DNA of 35,391 bases. Source: Leptolinea sp. UBA5203 (GTDB lineage Bacteria > Chloroflexota > Anaerolineae > Anaerolineales > Anaerolineaceae). The position numbers and the translations under genes were made by a program. Below, piece by piece: positions 17,691 to 26,434 of this stretch. The DNA lies in NCBI GenBank assembly GCA_002412765.1, contig DHVR01000053.1, positions 1 through 35,391 on the forward strand, read 5' to 3'. Within the stretch, counting starts at the first letter, position 1; every line of letters begins with the position of its first letter. Below the pieces are notes generated by a model. The model made no database searches and had not been told where the DNA came from. It was given only the letters and a program-made list of their open reading frames with translations.

Positions 17691-17726
17691 TAAAAAAACA
17701 CCCTCTTCAGTAGGGAAGAGGGTGTT
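17691..17726 (-). terminator. Intrinsic terminator of the division operon, downstream of ftsZ
   Basis: AACACCCTCTTC (17697-17708) pairs perfectly with GAAGAGGGTGTT (17715-17726) around a 6-base loop. On the minus strand the 12-bp stem is followed at once by a run of seven T. It lies 112 bases past the ftsZ stop codon and 95 bases before the glycosyltransferase start, so it separates the division operon from the next genes. Confidence 0.92.
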
Positions 17727-17837
17727 ACATTGATCAAGAATTGTACTCAAGCAAATTGAATCAAAGTGGATCAGTTTGCGGAGGTACTGATTTACACCTG
17801 AATTCTTAGAAATTACCAATAAAAATCGGACTCAAGC

Positions 17838-18992
17838 CTATTTCCGGTTACGCAGGAAGGCTGGAATATCCAGATCATCCGTATTCAGCATACGGGGTTG
17901 AAAATCAGAGTTGGCAGAAACGTTATGCGGGGTATTGGAATATTCCATTACCCGAGCAGGACGTTTGTTTTCAATAGAATTCGTGTTCTGTTGATTTTCG
18001 CGGACAGGGCGCTCAGGGAAGCGTCGGCTGCCGGTATGATCAAAACCAGTGGCGATCACAGTGACACGAAGTTCGTCTGTCATGCTGGGATCAATGACGG
18101 CACCGAAGATGAGGTTGACATCCGGGTGAGCGGTTTCTTTAATAATGGCAGCGGCCTGGTTGACCTCAAAGAGGGTTAAGCCTGGGCCACCGGTGACATT
18201 GAAGAGAATACCGCGGGCGCCATCGATGGTGATATCCAGAAGCTCGCTGGATATGGCAGCTTCGGCGGCCACACGAGCGCGATCTTCACCACTGGCACGG
18301 CCAACAGCCATAAGCGCTGCGCCGCCTTCGGACATGATGGTGCGAACATCGGCAAAGTCCAGGTTAATGAGTCCAGGAATCGTGATCAGTTCGGAGATGC
18401 CTTGAATACCCTGGAGCAACACATCATCAGCAACCTGGAAAGCATCCTGCAAGCTGGATTTTTTATCCACGATTTGAAGCAGTCGATCATTGGGAATAAC
18501 AATGAGGGTGTCTGCATGTTCTTTCAGTTTTTCAATGCCCAATTCGGAACTTTTTTGACGTTTGGCACCTTCGAAGGTGAAGGGGCGGGTCACAACGCCG
18601 ATGGTTAATGCGCCGACGTCCTTGGCAATTTGGGCGATGATGGGTGCAGCACCGGTACCTGTTCCGCCACCCAGACCTGCGGTAACGAAGACCATATCGC
18701 TGCCTTTCAGCACTTCATATAATTCATCAGCAGATTCTTCTGCGGCTTTTTGTCCCATTTCAGGGTTGCCGCCGGCACCCAGACCACGCGTGGCTTTGTC
18801 ACCAATTCTCACGCGGGTTGGAGCAGAAGAGAGCAGCAGTGCCTGGGCATCGGTATTGACGGTGATAAATTCAATGCCCTGAATACCCTCTGCGATCATG
18901 CGGTTTACAGCGTTACATCCGCCACCACCAACGCCTACAACTTTGATTCTGGCAAATGATTCCACCTGTGGTTTTTGTGTATTTTGATCCAT
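17838..18992 (-). CDS. ftsZ: Cell division protein FtsZ
   Basis: FtsZ is the tubulin-like GTPase that assembles into the ring at mid-cell. The 384-residue protein carries the glycine loop VGGGGCNAVNRM at 21-32, the tubulin signature GGGTGTG at 108-114 and a T7-loop-like NLDFADVRTIM that completes the GTPase site of the neighbouring subunit. The short variable linker ends in the conserved C-terminal peptide DDLDIPAFLRNRK, which binds FtsA and other partners. An in-frame ATG lies 21 bases upstream. The start at 18992 is preferred because GGAGG stands seven bases before it. ftsA ends 53 bases upstream. ftsZ is the last gene of the operon, before a strong terminator. Confidence 0.98.
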   Translation of the reverse strand: MDQNTQKPQVESFARIKVVGVGGGGCNAVNRMIAEGIQGIEFITVNTDAQALLLSSAPTRVRIGDKATRGLGAGGNPEMGQKAAEESADELYEVLKGSDMVFVTAGLGGGTGTGAAPIIAQIAKDVGALTIGVVTRPFTFEGAKRQKSSELGIEKLKEHADTLIVIPNDRLLQIVDKKSSLQDAFQVADDVLLQGIQGISELITIPGLINLDFADVRTIMSEGGAALMAVGRASGEDRARVAAEAAISSELLDITIDGARGILFNVTGGPGLTLFEVNQAAAIIKETAHPDVNLIFGAVIDPSMTDELRVTVIATGFDHTGSRRFPERPVRENQQNTNSIENKRPARVMEYSNTPHNVSANSDFQPRMLNTDDLDIPAFLRNRK

Positions 18993-19045
18993 TTTGATCC
19001 TCCGCTTTAACAATTTTAATCTAAATTACAATTATGTGTTAGTGG

Positions 19046-20278
19046 TTATGGTAACAACCGATAAAGGAAATTCTTGATACTATCGAGATCCAATTTCTTG
19101 GCGTTATAACGATGAATTTGCAGCGGTTGAACTGCATCGTTCATCAGTAAAGCCCAATTTAATAAGCCTACACTCGTGGCATAAGCCGGGGAGTGTAATT
19201 GATCCACCATGCCAACCAGATTTTCCGGTCGTGCAACCCGGACTGGTAAGCCCAAGATTTGACTTGCCAATTCTTTGATGCCTGGCAGTTGACTGGTGCC
19301 ACCGGTCAAAATCATCCCAGCGGGAAGCAGACCATCATACCCGGAGCGCTTGATTTCCTGGAGAACCAGTTGGAAAATTTCTTCCACCCGGGCTTCGGTG
19401 ATGTGAGCCAGATCTTTACGCAGAATGTGGGATTGTCCATCCTGACCAAAGGAGCGTACAGGGAAGGCTTCATCTTCTGAAATCTGACTTTCTATCGCAT
19501 AGGCGTACTTCTTTTTGACTTCTTCTGCCTCTTCAGTGGGCAGGCGCAAGCCATGTGCGATATCTGAAGTGATATGGTTGCCGCCAATCGCCAGGACCAT
19601 GGTATGCCAGACATCGCCGTCAATATAGATGGCCATATCGGTTGTCCCGCCGCCAATATCGCAGACAACGGCGCCCATCTGGCGTTCTGTTTCAGTCAGC
19701 ACCACTTCAGCAGAAGCCAGGGGATTAAGCACAAACTGGCTGACTGAAATGCCCGAGCCTTGTACGCATTCGCGCAGGTTTTCAACTGTTGCAGCGGCTG
19801 CTGTGATGATGTGCGCTTCCACTTCAAGACGATAACCATGCATACCGATCGGCATACGGATGCCATCCTGCCCATCCACGACGAAACCGCGTTGAATGAC
19901 ATGGATGACTTCCCGGTTGTGGGGGATGGCGACTGCCTGAGCCGCATCCAGGGTTCTGTCAATATCGTGCTGGTCAATAATTCGTCCGGAGATGCCCACG
20001 ACACCGCGGCTGTTGATGGAGGAGACATGTGAACCTGCCAGACTTACCAATGCTGAGGTGATTTCAAAACCCGAGGTTCGTTGGGCCTTTTCCACTGATT
20101 TGGTGATGGAACGTCCCGCAGCGTTGATATCTACAATGGTTCCTTTTTTGATACCCTGTGCAGGTTCAATCCCCACGCCGAGAATGCGAAAATTCCGCTC
20201 TCCATCCACGCGGGCAACCAGAGTGCATATCTTCGTCGTACCAATATCAATTCCTACGATAATAGGTTCATCTACCAT
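19046..20278 (-). CDS. ftsA: Cell division protein FtsA
   Basis: FtsA is the actin-like ATPase that ties FtsZ filaments to the membrane and recruits later division proteins. The 410-residue protein has the phosphate-1 motif GIDIGTTKI (9-17), the FtsA-specific SHUT-like region after it, and the phosphate-2 motif CDIGGGTTDMAI. An adenosine motif ILTGGTSQLPG lies near the end. The C-terminal SIKNFLYRLLP is amphipathic and fits the membrane-targeting helix of the family. The ATG at 20278 overlaps the ftsQ stop region (ATGGTAG), which indicates coupled translation. ftsZ follows. Confidence 0.97.
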   Translation of the reverse strand: MVDEPIIVGIDIGTTKICTLVARVDGERNFRILGVGIEPAQGIKKGTIVDINAAGRSITKSVEKAQRTSGFEITSALVSLAGSHVSSINSRGVVGISGRIIDQHDIDRTLDAAQAVAIPHNREVIHVIQRGFVVDGQDGIRMPIGMHGYRLEVEAHIITAAAATVENLRECVQGSGISVSQFVLNPLASAEVVLTETERQMGAVVCDIGGGTTDMAIYIDGDVWHTMVLAIGGNHITSDIAHGLRLPTEEAEEVKKKYAYAIESQISEDEAFPVRSFGQDGQSHILRKDLAHITEARVEEIFQLVLQEIKRSGYDGLLPAGMILTGGTSQLPGIKELASQILGLPVRVARPENLVGMVDQLHSPAYATSVGLLNWALLMNDAVQPLQIHRYNAKKLDLDSIKNFLYRLLP

Positions 20279-21318
20279 TCTTTGCGCTCCATCCGATAAT
20301 ATGGTGCATGCAAGTATTCAACACTGACCATACCTGGTGTAATTCCTTGAGCAGATAAATTCGCCACAATACTTTCATACATCGCCATTTTTGCGGTAAT
20401 CTCAGTTAAATCAATACCAACAAAAGTTTGCCAACCTTGCTCTGCCTGCCATCCCAACCCATGGTCTTGGGTATATACCAGCGGAACACCGGCTGGAACA
20501 ACCTGGCTTAAGGTGATGGCTGCATCCAGTAAACTTTTATCCAACTGGTGTACATTGATGGTGGCGATGTTTCCATTGCGTTGGATGAGTTGCGAAGGCA
20601 AGAGTTTTACACTGGTTTCAGTTTGCTCTATTTGAATCGCTTGAACGGGTGGAATGGCTTTGGATTGGATGGTCACTTGCGGAATCACCTCGCCCCGGGC
20701 CTGGAAAACAACCCCATCGGTATCAATCCATAAGGTTTGGCCTTCCATCTGCCAGGCAATCATGGGTTCCCTTTCCACAACAGAAATATTGACCTGATCC
20801 GGAAATCCTGCCGATACACTCACTTCGGAGAACTCGGGATAAGCTGCGGAAAGTGTGTTTTTTACATCCTGTAAGTTGATCATAAAGATCGGTTTTCCAA
20901 TGACACCCATCACCAGATTCATATCGGTTGAGGATACCCGTTGATTTCCAGTAATGGCAGCCTGCTTGATCCGATAATGACTGCCGGCGCTCATACTGAA
21001 TAACACAAAGATCATAGTTGCAAATATCAGGCCAGAAACAAGCCGCCAGCCAAGTCTAAATTCGGGTAAACTCGGCATGACCAATTCGGCCCCAAAACTT
21101 CCCATCGGCAGGGAGTATTTTTTGCGAACATGGGGCTGCTGAAAGCGTTGCGCGACAGGGGAGCGGGTGTTTCCACGCAATAGAACCGGAGGCGTTTCAA
21201 CCTGCATGCGGGGTTTATTCACCGTTGCAGCTTGTTCGCGAGTTCGGTCAAGATCCGCACGCTGCATCCGGATTTTTTCTGCCCGGGTTATGGACTGAGC
21301 AGCATCCCGTGTCGTCAT
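20272..21318 (-). CDS. ftsQ: Cell division protein FtsQ/DivIB
   Basis: FtsQ is a bitopic scaffold of the divisome that joins cytoplasmic and periplasmic parts and binds FtsB/FtsL. The 348-residue protein has a basic cytoplasmic N-terminus of about 90 residues and one membrane helix at about 91-110. A POTRA domain follows at about 115-185 (IKQAAITGNQRVS to VSVSAGFPDQVNISVVEREP). A beta-rich FtsQ/DivIB domain completes the protein. The N-terminal cytoplasmic part is longer than in E. coli. Its ATG overlaps the ddl stop as ATGA, and its own stop overlaps the start of ftsA. Confidence 0.93.
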   Translation of the reverse strand: MTTRDAAQSITRAEKIRMQRADLDRTREQAATVNKPRMQVETPPVLLRGNTRSPVAQRFQQPHVRKKYSLPMGSFGAELVMPSLPEFRLGWRLVSGLIFATMIFVLFSMSAGSHYRIKQAAITGNQRVSSTDMNLVMGVIGKPIFMINLQDVKNTLSAAYPEFSEVSVSAGFPDQVNISVVEREPMIAWQMEGQTLWIDTDGVVFQARGEVIPQVTIQSKAIPPVQAIQIEQTETSVKLLPSQLIQRNGNIATINVHQLDKSLLDAAITLSQVVPAGVPLVYTQDHGLGWQAEQGWQTFVGIDLTEITAKMAMYESIVANLSAQGITPGMVSVEYLHAPYYRMERKEW

Positions 21319-22439
21319 GATTTACTCCTGAATTTGCGTTCGGTTTTATCCTTTTCTACCTTGCGTTCCATGGCTAATTCAATCAGCCGGTCAATTAATT
21401 TTGTATAAGATAATCCGCTGGCTTCCCATAGTTTGGGATACATGCTGATTTTGGTGAATCCAGGGATGGTATTGATTTCACAGACATAATAGCGGCTGGA
21501 ATCCTTGTCAAAAAGGAAATCCACCCGGGCCATACCGGCGCAATCAACGGATTTATAAATCTCAACAGCCAGCAGGCGTAATTCTTCAATCGTTTCTTCG
21601 CTGATGCGGGCTGGAATGATCAATTCTGAATCGGCATTCAGATACTTGGCGTCATAAGAGTAGAATTCTTCAGCCGGGATGATCTCGCCAGGGATGGAAG
21701 CCTCGGGATTTTCATTACCCAACACACTAACTTCAATTTCCCGTGCGCTGATCCCTTTTTCGATAATAATTCGTCGGTCATAGATGGCGGCAAAGGTTAA
21801 ACCAGCCATCAATTCCTGGCGGTTGTGACACTTGGTCACACCCACAGAGGAACCCAGGTTTGCAGGTTTAACAAACAAGGGATAATGGGAAACTTCTTCT
21901 GCAATACGGATGGCTTCTGGTAGATTCTCCTGAATGGTGGAACGGGTAATAATCGTGGAATTCAGCACCGGAAAGCGATACTGGCGCATGATGTCTTTGA
22001 ACAAACCTTTATCCATAGCCACGGAGGAACCTAAAACGCCCGCGCCAACATAGGCAATATCGCAAATCTCCAGATATCCCTGCATGGTACCATCTTCGCC
22101 GAAAGTACCGTGAAGCAGAGGGAAGACCACATCCAGCTTGACCAGGGGGATGAGGGATTGTTTTTCCCCATTGATTTCAATTTTATACAGGGTTGCATCT
22201 TCCGGATTGGGCAGCAAGGTAACCCGATCAAGGGACGCGAAATCCTGATCTTGTAATTTCTGGAAAATATTCTCGCCAATATACCAGTTGCCGTCCTGAG
22301 AAATACCAATAGGGGTGACATTATACCGATCTTGATCTAATACGGATAATACAGACATAGCTGACATGAGGGAAACTTGATGCTCACCAGAACGTCCACC
22401 AAACAAGACTGCCAGTTGAATTTTATTAGGTTTCGTCAT
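21315..22439 (-). CDS. ddl: D-alanine--D-alanine ligase
   Basis: Ddl joins two D-alanines using ATP to make the terminal dipeptide of the peptidoglycan stem. The 374-residue ATP-grasp enzyme shows the N-terminal EHQVSLMSA (E19 onward), HGTFGEDG, the ATP-binding KPANLGSSVGV, and near the end CAGMARVDFLF and CEINTIPGFT, which hold the metal-binding acidic residues. The loop EEFYSYDAKYL keeps the tyrosine found in D-Ala-D-Ala ligases rather than the phenylalanine of D-Ala-D-Lac enzymes, so an ordinary D-Ala terminus is expected. The start overlaps the murB stop as ATGA, and the stop overlaps ftsQ in the same way. Confidence 0.97.
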   Translation of the reverse strand: MTKPNKIQLAVLFGGRSGEHQVSLMSAMSVLSVLDQDRYNVTPIGISQDGNWYIGENIFQKLQDQDFASLDRVTLLPNPEDATLYKIEINGEKQSLIPLVKLDVVFPLLHGTFGEDGTMQGYLEICDIAYVGAGVLGSSVAMDKGLFKDIMRQYRFPVLNSTIITRSTIQENLPEAIRIAEEVSHYPLFVKPANLGSSVGVTKCHNRQELMAGLTFAAIYDRRIIIEKGISAREIEVSVLGNENPEASIPGEIIPAEEFYSYDAKYLNADSELIIPARISEETIEELRLLAVEIYKSVDCAGMARVDFLFDKDSSRYYVCEINTIPGFTKISMYPKLWEASGLSYTKLIDRLIELAMERKVEKDKTERKFRSKS

Positions 22440-23410
22440 TTCTTCTCCAATGCATCGGCGTTGGATTTTGTCCAGTCACCGATGAGTTCAATTTCAAGTT
22501 CCAAGTCACAATTAAATTTTTGTTTTACTGTCGTTCTCGCCAACTCAATCAGTTGATAAATATCCTGTGCAGTGGCACTTTCATCGTTGAGAAAAAAATT
22601 CGCATGTTTGCTGCTGATTTCTGCTCCGCCAATTTTGGTGCCCTTCAATCCGGCTGCTTCAATCAATCTTCCGGCATAATCTCCCGGTGGATTCTTGAAC
22701 ATGGAACCCAGACTGGCGCCGGGGGGTTGGGTGTTTTGGCGATGTTCGCTGAAGCTTGCCATCTTGGCTTCCACTAATTCCCGGGTGCTTTGTTCCAATC
22801 TAAAGGTCGCGCTGAGAATGATGACCTGTTCCTTGTTTCGTTTATAAATACTGCTGCGGTATTCGTAGTGCATCTCGCTGGCAGGTACCTGTTGTTTGCC
22901 ATGTATTGGGTGCAAGATATCGGCCATCATGAGAGATTGCTGAGTATCGGAGCCATGCGCCCCTGCATTACCATATACGCCGCCGCCAACGGTGCCGGGA
23001 ACTGAATTTACCCATTCCAAGCCGCTGAGGCCGTGGATAGCTGCTTGTCTGGCCAGCCCGCCAAAATTGACGCCCGATTCAGCAAAAACGGTAGGAGGGT
23101 TACTTTCTTTGTCAAAGCGAATCGTCTTGGATCGGTTGATGATCGCCACTTCATGCAGCCCGACATCGGAGACCAGGATATTGGAGCCTTTACCCAGAAC
23201 GCGGAACGGAACCTGCCATTGCCAGAGCAGTGTGCATATTCTTTCCAGAGCGGCACTATCATTAGCAATACAAACAGCATCGGCAGGGCCACCCACGTGG
23301 GCAGTGGTGAATTTTTCCAGGTGCGCGAATTGTTCGAAGCCGCGTCCCAGAAGCTCCTGCAAGGTATTATTCTGCTGTTGATTGAGTACCGATTTCATCA
23401 TTAAGCTCAC
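22436..23410 (-). CDS. murB: UDP-N-acetylenolpyruvoylglucosamine reductase MurB
   Basis: MurB reduces UDP-GlcNAc-enolpyruvate to UDP-MurNAc using NADPH and FAD. The 324-residue protein has the FAD-binding motifs HVGGPADA (38-45), GKGSNIL (73-79) and SVPGTVGGGVYGNAGAHG (from 126). It also has the YEYRSSIYK stretch (182-190) and GSMFKNP, whose serine (S226) is the proton donor position of the family. The frame opens with a GTG at 23410 that overlaps the murC stop as GTGA. In-frame ATG codons at 23401 and 23398 are possible alternatives. The coupling pattern of the operon favours GTG. Placement after murC and before ddl is usual in Gram-positive-like division clusters. Confidence 0.96.
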   Translation of the reverse strand: MSLMMKSVLNQQQNNTLQELLGRGFEQFAHLEKFTTAHVGGPADAVCIANDSAALERICTLLWQWQVPFRVLGKGSNILVSDVGLHEVAIINRSKTIRFDKESNPPTVFAESGVNFGGLARQAAIHGLSGLEWVNSVPGTVGGGVYGNAGAHGSDTQQSLMMADILHPIHGKQQVPASEMHYEYRSSIYKRNKEQVIILSATFRLEQSTRELVEAKMASFSEHRQNTQPPGASLGSMFKNPPGDYAGRLIEAAGLKGTKIGGAEISSKHANFFLNDESATAQDIYQLIELARTTVKQKFNCDLELEIELIGDWTKSNADALEKK

Positions 23411-24792
23411 TTTACCGTTTCTGACTTGCTCGATGCATATAACGATTCAAAAATGGATTGGCTGATCAAGACAGCATCTCCGGCGGAGAGGATAACCAGA
23501 ACATCTTTTGGCTGGAGTTCTTTTAATAAATATTCTGTAATGGCATCAAAATGCTCAAAATGGCGCGTTTCTGCTCCTTCGATTTGATCTGCCAGTGTTT
23601 GGATATCAAAGCCTGGATTAATCTCTCTGGCCGCATAGACACTCGTAATGATCAAAAAATCCGTGTCAATGAAGGCTTTGGTGTAGTCGTTAAAAAGGGT
23701 CATGGTGCGGGAATAGGTATGCGGCTGCCAGACTGTCCAGATTCTTTGCTGCGGATACAAATCACGCAGGGCGCTTAATGTGGCACGAATTTCGGTGGGG
23801 TGGTGGGCGTAATCATCAATGATGGTTACGCCTTGGGCAACGCCTACAATCTCCATGCGGCGGCCTGTGCCGGTAAAACGGCTCAAGGACTCGGCCGCAG
23901 CTTCCACAGACAAACCTAATTGTTCAGCAACTATCAGGGCTGACATTGCGTTCTTCACATTATGCTTTCCCGGTACTTGCAAAGCACAGAGAACCTCGTT
24001 ATTGTTTTCTGTAGTGTAACTAAAGCCATAGCAACCATTGGCTTGCAATTTCATGTTCCCTGCGGATTTAGTGGCATTGGATGCCGGCAGACCGTAAGTG
24101 ATCAGCTTTGTTTGCGGAGCCAAATTTTTTGCCAATTGGCGATTGCCTGCATCATCCCAATTAAGAATCAATTTTCCCAGGGGGACAATATTATCGATGA
24201 AGGTCAAAAAGGCCTGTTCGTAATCTTCCATGGTGGGATAGCAATCCGGGTGATCATGCTCCAGATTGGTCAGCACGGCGAGATAGGGGGTGAGGCCGTG
24301 GAACATGCGGTCGTATTCATCGGCTTCAATGACAAAATACGTGCTGCTGCCAGCGTGGGCATTGCAGCCCAGGTCTTTGGAATCACTGCCGATGATGTAC
24401 GAAGGATCCAATTTCAATTCATGCAGCATCCAGGCGATCATGGCTGTGGTAGTGGTTTTGCCATGTGTTCCGGCAATGGCAATGCATTTCTTGTCCTGCA
24501 TCAATTGGTTCAGAAAATCGGAGCGTTTCAGCACCGGGATTCCTTTTTCCATGGAGGCTACAACTTCAGGGTTTGAATCCGGGATCGCAGAGGAACGTAC
24601 GACCAGATCCACCAGCCCGATATTTTCAGCCTGATGGCCGATAAAAATCCGTGCACCGAGGTGGGCCAACTGCTGAAGCATAGCCGAATCCTGCCGGTCA
24701 GAGCCGCTGACGGTAACCCCGTTCTCCAGCAGCACTCTGGCAATAGCAGAGAGGCCTGTTCCACCGATTCCAATCAAATGCACATTTTTCAT
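23407..24792 (-). CDS. murC: UDP-N-acetylmuramate--L-alanine ligase MurC
   Basis: MurC adds L-alanine to UDP-MurNAc with ATP, the first step of the stem peptide. The 461-residue protein shows the Rossmann loop GIGGTG (8-13), the ATP loop AGTHGKTTT (107-115) and EADEYDRMFHGLTP, where the family binds metal and substrate. It also has NLEHDHPDCY and, in the C-terminal domain, the DDYAHHPTEI motif typical of MurC. The ATG at 24792 overlaps the stop of the CvpA-like gene as TGATG. Confidence 0.98.
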   Translation of the reverse strand: MKNVHLIGIGGTGLSAIARVLLENGVTVSGSDRQDSAMLQQLAHLGARIFIGHQAENIGLVDLVVRSSAIPDSNPEVVASMEKGIPVLKRSDFLNQLMQDKKCIAIAGTHGKTTTTAMIAWMLHELKLDPSYIIGSDSKDLGCNAHAGSSTYFVIEADEYDRMFHGLTPYLAVLTNLEHDHPDCYPTMEDYEQAFLTFIDNIVPLGKLILNWDDAGNRQLAKNLAPQTKLITYGLPASNATKSAGNMKLQANGCYGFSYTTENNNEVLCALQVPGKHNVKNAMSALIVAEQLGLSVEAAAESLSRFTGTGRRMEIVGVAQGVTIIDDYAHHPTEIRATLSALRDLYPQQRIWTVWQPHTYSRTMTLFNDYTKAFIDTDFLIITSVYAAREINPGFDIQTLADQIEGAETRHFEHFDAITEYLLKELQPKDVLVILSAGDAVLISQSIFESLYASSKSETVK

Positions 24793-25331
24793 CAGATAAA
24801 TACCACCAATACAAAACCAAAGGCTATAGCAACCGCAAAATAAATGGTTGGATCACCCAAAAATTGCGGAGGTAGAGTTTGAATTAATCGCAAAGCAGCA
24901 TCCCCAAGAGGAGTACCGGCAACCGGTGCGGTGATGAATTCGAAAGGGTAGGCAGCTTTATCCAGAAAGAACCAGATGGAACCAAAAATCAAGTACCCAT
25001 TGATGGCGCCAAGGAAAAGACCCAACAAAGAATCCTGTAGACGTTCCCGTACAAATTTTCCACTCTCGGCGAGACGACCAATGTTGGGGGTCTGGTAGCC
25101 GAAAATGACCAGGCCGATCAAGATACCAAATCGGACCCAGAACATGGTGGCCAGATCTCCGCTGGTGGCAAGGTTTTGGATGAAAGGAATAAACTTTTCC
25201 ATCAAGGTGCCAACAAATAATGAGAGAATGACCGCAAAACTCACCAGGAGTTCTTTTGCCCACCCACGCATCAAACCGATCACCGCAAAAAGGAGGACAA
25301 AAATCATAAAGAGGATATTCAGTCCGATCAT
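24792..25331 (-). CDS. CvpA-family membrane protein inside the division cluster
   Basis: The 179-residue product is almost entirely hydrophobic. About four membrane helices are predicted, at about 4-20, 26-42, 67-83 and 105-123, with a further hydrophobic C-terminal segment near 160-178. The N-terminal pattern LRG/MRGWAKEL followed by a helix, and the amphipathic stretch before GLFLGAINGYLIFG, fit the CvpA/colicin V production family. The molecular role of that family is poorly known. The ATG at 25331 is chosen over one 27 bases upstream because AAGGAG lies eight bases before it and it overlaps the murG stop as ATGA. Position between murG and murC, with coupled translation on both sides, suggests a role in envelope growth or division. 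Confidence 0.75.
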   Translation of the reverse strand: MIGLNILFMIFVLLFAVIGLMRGWAKELLVSFAVILSLFVGTLMEKFIPFIQNLATSGDLATMFWVRFGILIGLVIFGYQTPNIGRLAESGKFVRERLQDSLLGLFLGAINGYLIFGSIWFFLDKAAYPFEFITAPVAGTPLGDAALRLIQTLPPQFLGDPTIYFAVAIAFGFVLVVFI

Positions 25332-26434
25332 TTTCCTGACTCCTTTTCTTTTTTGCAATCCAGGATGAGCCGAGCAATATCGGCGGCAGCCTGGGGGTGA
25401 GCCAGAGAAAGCATGTTGATTTTCATCTGAGCCAGTTTATCTGGATTGAGTAGAAAATCTTTGAGGGTTTCCAGCAAGGTTTCAGTCAAGGAATCATCCT
25501 GAAGTAAGACGGCAGCCCCATGTTCAACCATATAATCTGCGTTTTGTTTTTGATATTTCCAGGCATGCGGATAAGGAACCAGGATCGCCGGCAGGCCCAG
25601 CATGGGATATTCACCCATTGTGGATGCACCGGCACGTGAAACAACCAGATCCGCTGCACACATGGCATGCGGCATATTTTCATGCAGGTACGGGTAAGGG
25701 TAATAATTCTGTCGGGCGGATGGCGCTAATCCTTCATAGTATGAGGAAACCATGGGCCAATCCAACTCACCAGAGATGTGAATAATTTGTGCAAAGTTGA
25801 CCAGTTCCGGGATGATGGCCAGTAAGGCATGATTAATAGATCTTGCACCCCGGCTGCCGCCAAATACCAGCAGGGTGGGGCGTTGACTCGAGATGCGGAA
25901 AACCCGCAAGGCTTCTTCAATTTCAATGTTCGCAAAACGAGCACGGGTGGGATACCCAGTTACGACAATTTTTCTTTGGTCAGAAAAGTACTGTTTTGAA
26001 GCTGGAATGGATAAGGCTATCTTGGATGCAAATTTGGAAATGACTTTCAAAGCTAGTCCAGGTTCCACATCCGGTACGAAGACCACTTTTGGATAGCTGC
26101 GGGCGGCGATGGCCATCGGAACAGCCAAATACCCTCCGGTAAAGAAAATGACGTCCGGACGGAAGGATTTTAGAATTTCTCGCGAAGCGATGAATCCCTT
26201 AATCAGTCTGAAGATATTGCGGGGAAGATCACGAATCCCTACGCCATGCAAACCGGCAGCAGGGATTTCCCTGTAGGCAACCGGCAAGGCATTGCGGACG
26301 AGATTCGCATCCAGACCATTCTGGCTGCCGACCCACAACACTTCTATTTCGTTCTGATTGAGAGCTTCAAGAACGGCGATAGCGGGGTAAATCCCGCCGC
26401 CCGTTCCGCCAGCGCAAATCAATAATCGCAGCAT
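25328..26434 (-). CDS. murG: UDP-GlcNAc:lipid I N-acetylglucosaminyltransferase MurG, divergent motifs
   Basis: MurG adds GlcNAc to lipid I on the inner face of the membrane to give lipid II. The 368-residue GT28 protein has two Rossmann halves. The first glycine loop reads GGTGGGIYPA (9-18), where E. coli-type MurG has GGTGGH, so the usual histidine is a glycine (G14). The HEQN stretch is replaced by VPDVEPG (120-126). Other features are kept: FTGGYLAVP, FGGSRGARSIN (191-201), and the donor-sugar region SRAGASTMGE (E275) with YQKQNADY. The start is 68 bases inside the ftsW end, with AGGA seven bases before the ATG. The changes look like a lineage variant and not decay, since the rest is intact. 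Confidence 0.93.
   Translation of the reverse strand: MLRLLICAGGTGGGIYPAIAVLEALNQNEIEVLWVGSQNGLDANLVRNALPVAYREIPAAGLHGVGIRDLPRNIFRLIKGFIASREILKSFRPDVIFFTGGYLAVPMAIAARSYPKVVFVPDVEPGLALKVISKFASKIALSIPASKQYFSDQRKIVVTGYPTRARFANIEIEEALRVFRISSQRPTLLVFGGSRGARSINHALLAIIPELVNFAQIIHISGELDWPMVSSYYEGLAPSARQNYYPYPYLHENMPHAMCAADLVVSRAGASTMGEYPMLGLPAILVPYPHAWKYQKQNADYMVEHGAAVLLQDDSLTETLLETLKDFLLNPDKLAQMKINMLSLAHPQAAADIARLILDCKKEKESGK

Noticed and set aside
18993..19013. N-terminal extension of FtsZ by seven residues
   Set aside because: The internal ATG at 18992 has a strong GGAGG at ideal spacing, and the extension is not typical of FtsZ.
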